DNA of 64,000 nt from Mesorhizobium sp. Root102 (GTDB lineage Bacteria; Pseudomonadota; Alphaproteobacteria; Rhizobiales; Rhizobiaceae), in NCBI RefSeq assembly GCF_001425625.1, contig NZ_LMCP01000015.1:51206-115205 (forward strand), written 5' to 3'. The position numbers and the translations under genes are program-made. The notes beneath the pieces are model-generated. The model was not told the origin of the DNA and did no database searches. It saw nothing but the letters and a program-made list of their open reading frames with translations. Shown piece after piece: positions 63,478 through 64,000 of this stretch. The first letter of the stretch is position 1; the number at the start of each line of letters is the position of its first letter.

Positions 63478-64000
63478 TCAGTTCGGCTTGCGCCACCAGG
63501 TCGGCAGTTGATACCCAAATATGGGCGTCTTTTGCGGATGTTCCAGATAGTTCCAGTAGGCAATCCATTGCTGCGTGTTGTGCTGCATCGGCACCATGTA
63601 GTTGCCGGAGATCAGCAGCCGGTCGAGAACGCGGACGGCGGCGACATAATCCTCCTTCGAGCGGGCGCGCAGCATCGCTTCGATTGCCGCATCCACCGCG
63701 GGATCGGCGACGCCGGCAAGGTTGAACGAGCCTTCCGTCCTCGCCGCGGCCGAACTCCATCGCCCGGTCTGCTCGATGCCGGGCGACAGCGAATTGTTGA
63801 AGCCGCTCGATCCGACCAGGACCTCGAAATCGAAGCGCTGCTTGCGCGACTGGATCTGATCGCCGTCGAGGCTGCGAATGGTGACGTCGATGCCGATCTT
63901 CTCCAGCGTGCGCTGGTAGATGCCGGCAAGACGCTCCTCGTCCTGGGAGGCGGTCAGTATCTCGAAGCCGAAAGGTTTGCCGTCGGCATCGAGCATCGTC
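63478..64000 (-). CDS. periplasmic peptide-binding protein (YejA-like), C-terminal part
   Basis: The frame enters from the right edge and ends at 63478; about 174 residues are visible. It shows the family 5 solute-binding protein features LAGIYQRTLEKIGIDVTIRSLDGDQIQSRK, the PAVDAAIEAMLRARSKEDYVAAVRVLDRLL block and a late YMVPMQHNTQQWIAYWNYLEHP with the end YGYQLPTWW. The end resembles YejA-type proteins for microcin C or other oligopeptides. Its permeases, if any, should lie beyond the window on the left of transcription, that is further upstream or elsewhere. Confidence 0.85.
   Translation of the reverse strand, partial: TMLDADGKPFGFEILTASQDEERLAGIYQRTLEKIGIDVTIRSLDGDQIQSRKQRFDFEVLVGSSGFNNSLSPGIEQTGRWSSAAARTEGSFNLAGVADPAVDAAIEAMLRARSKEDYVAAVRVLDRLLISGNYMVPMQHNTQQWIAYWNYLEHPQKTPIFGYQLPTWWRKPN

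Overview
The window reads as chromosomal DNA of a high-GC alphaproteobacterium of the Hyphomicrobiales, most likely Mesorhizobium or a close relative. The reasons are protein similarity as I recognise it, the LexA box of the alphaproteobacterial GTTC-N7-GTTC type, DUF982, DUF2059, DUF1289 and BacA-related genes, tight ATGA/TAATG overlaps, and short palindromic repeats with a shared loop scattered between genes. It is mostly housekeeping sequence with a few accessory inserts. I see no phage, intact insertion sequence or CRISPR array.

Layout. 1-5.7 kb: gltA (cut by the window edge), gltX, a ComEC-like protein without its usual C-terminal nuclease domain, and lexA with an SOS box. 6.1-11.0 kb: a tryptophan catabolic module (kynU, kynA, an aminobenzoate-CoA ligase type enzyme, and a divergent alpha/beta-hydrolase with formamidase motifs). 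11.1-16.5 kb: the minus-strand run ppiD-trpD-trpC-moaC-moeA, with genes overlapping or nearly touching. 16.6-21.7 kb: tpiA, secG, an L,D-transpeptidase, pyrG and a DUF1697 gene. 21.8-25 kb: an NCS1 permease followed by gene decay (a frameshifted oligopeptide-transporter ATPase and a SnoaL-like remnant). 25-34 kb: dusA, cobT, a PleC/DivJ-like histidine kinase, a nuclease, a GST, a uracil-DNA glycosylase, an Lrp regulator and repair genes.

34-49 kb: a dehydrogenase, an amino-acid ABC transporter without an adjacent ATPase, mobA-mobB and moaA (with moaC and moeA upstream, much of molybdenum cofactor synthesis lies in this window), two divergent regulator/target pairs with visible operators (MarR/hydrolase and TetR/SDR), and a large YcbB-type L,D-transpeptidase. 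49-53.7 kb is the accessory part: small hypothetical proteins, a GcrA-tail-like protein, and a coupled three-gene cassette (STAS-like plus GHKL ATPase, stand-alone DUF4325, membrane protein) whose upstream gene starts about 320 bases from tRNA-Val(CAC). 53.7-64 kb: gph, a candidate small RNA, rpiA, a DUF2059 protein, gor, mgtE with a start-codon-masking leader, a BacA-related ABC transporter, a FrnE-like DsbA protein and the 3' part of a YejA-like peptide-binding protein.

The best candidate for something undescribed is the 51.4-53.4 kb STAS/GHKL cassette. The palindromic operators at 43.9 and 46.0 kb, the candidate small RNA at 54.95 kb and the mgtE leader are the clearest non-coding signals. 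All family names come from reading motifs by eye; no database search was run.
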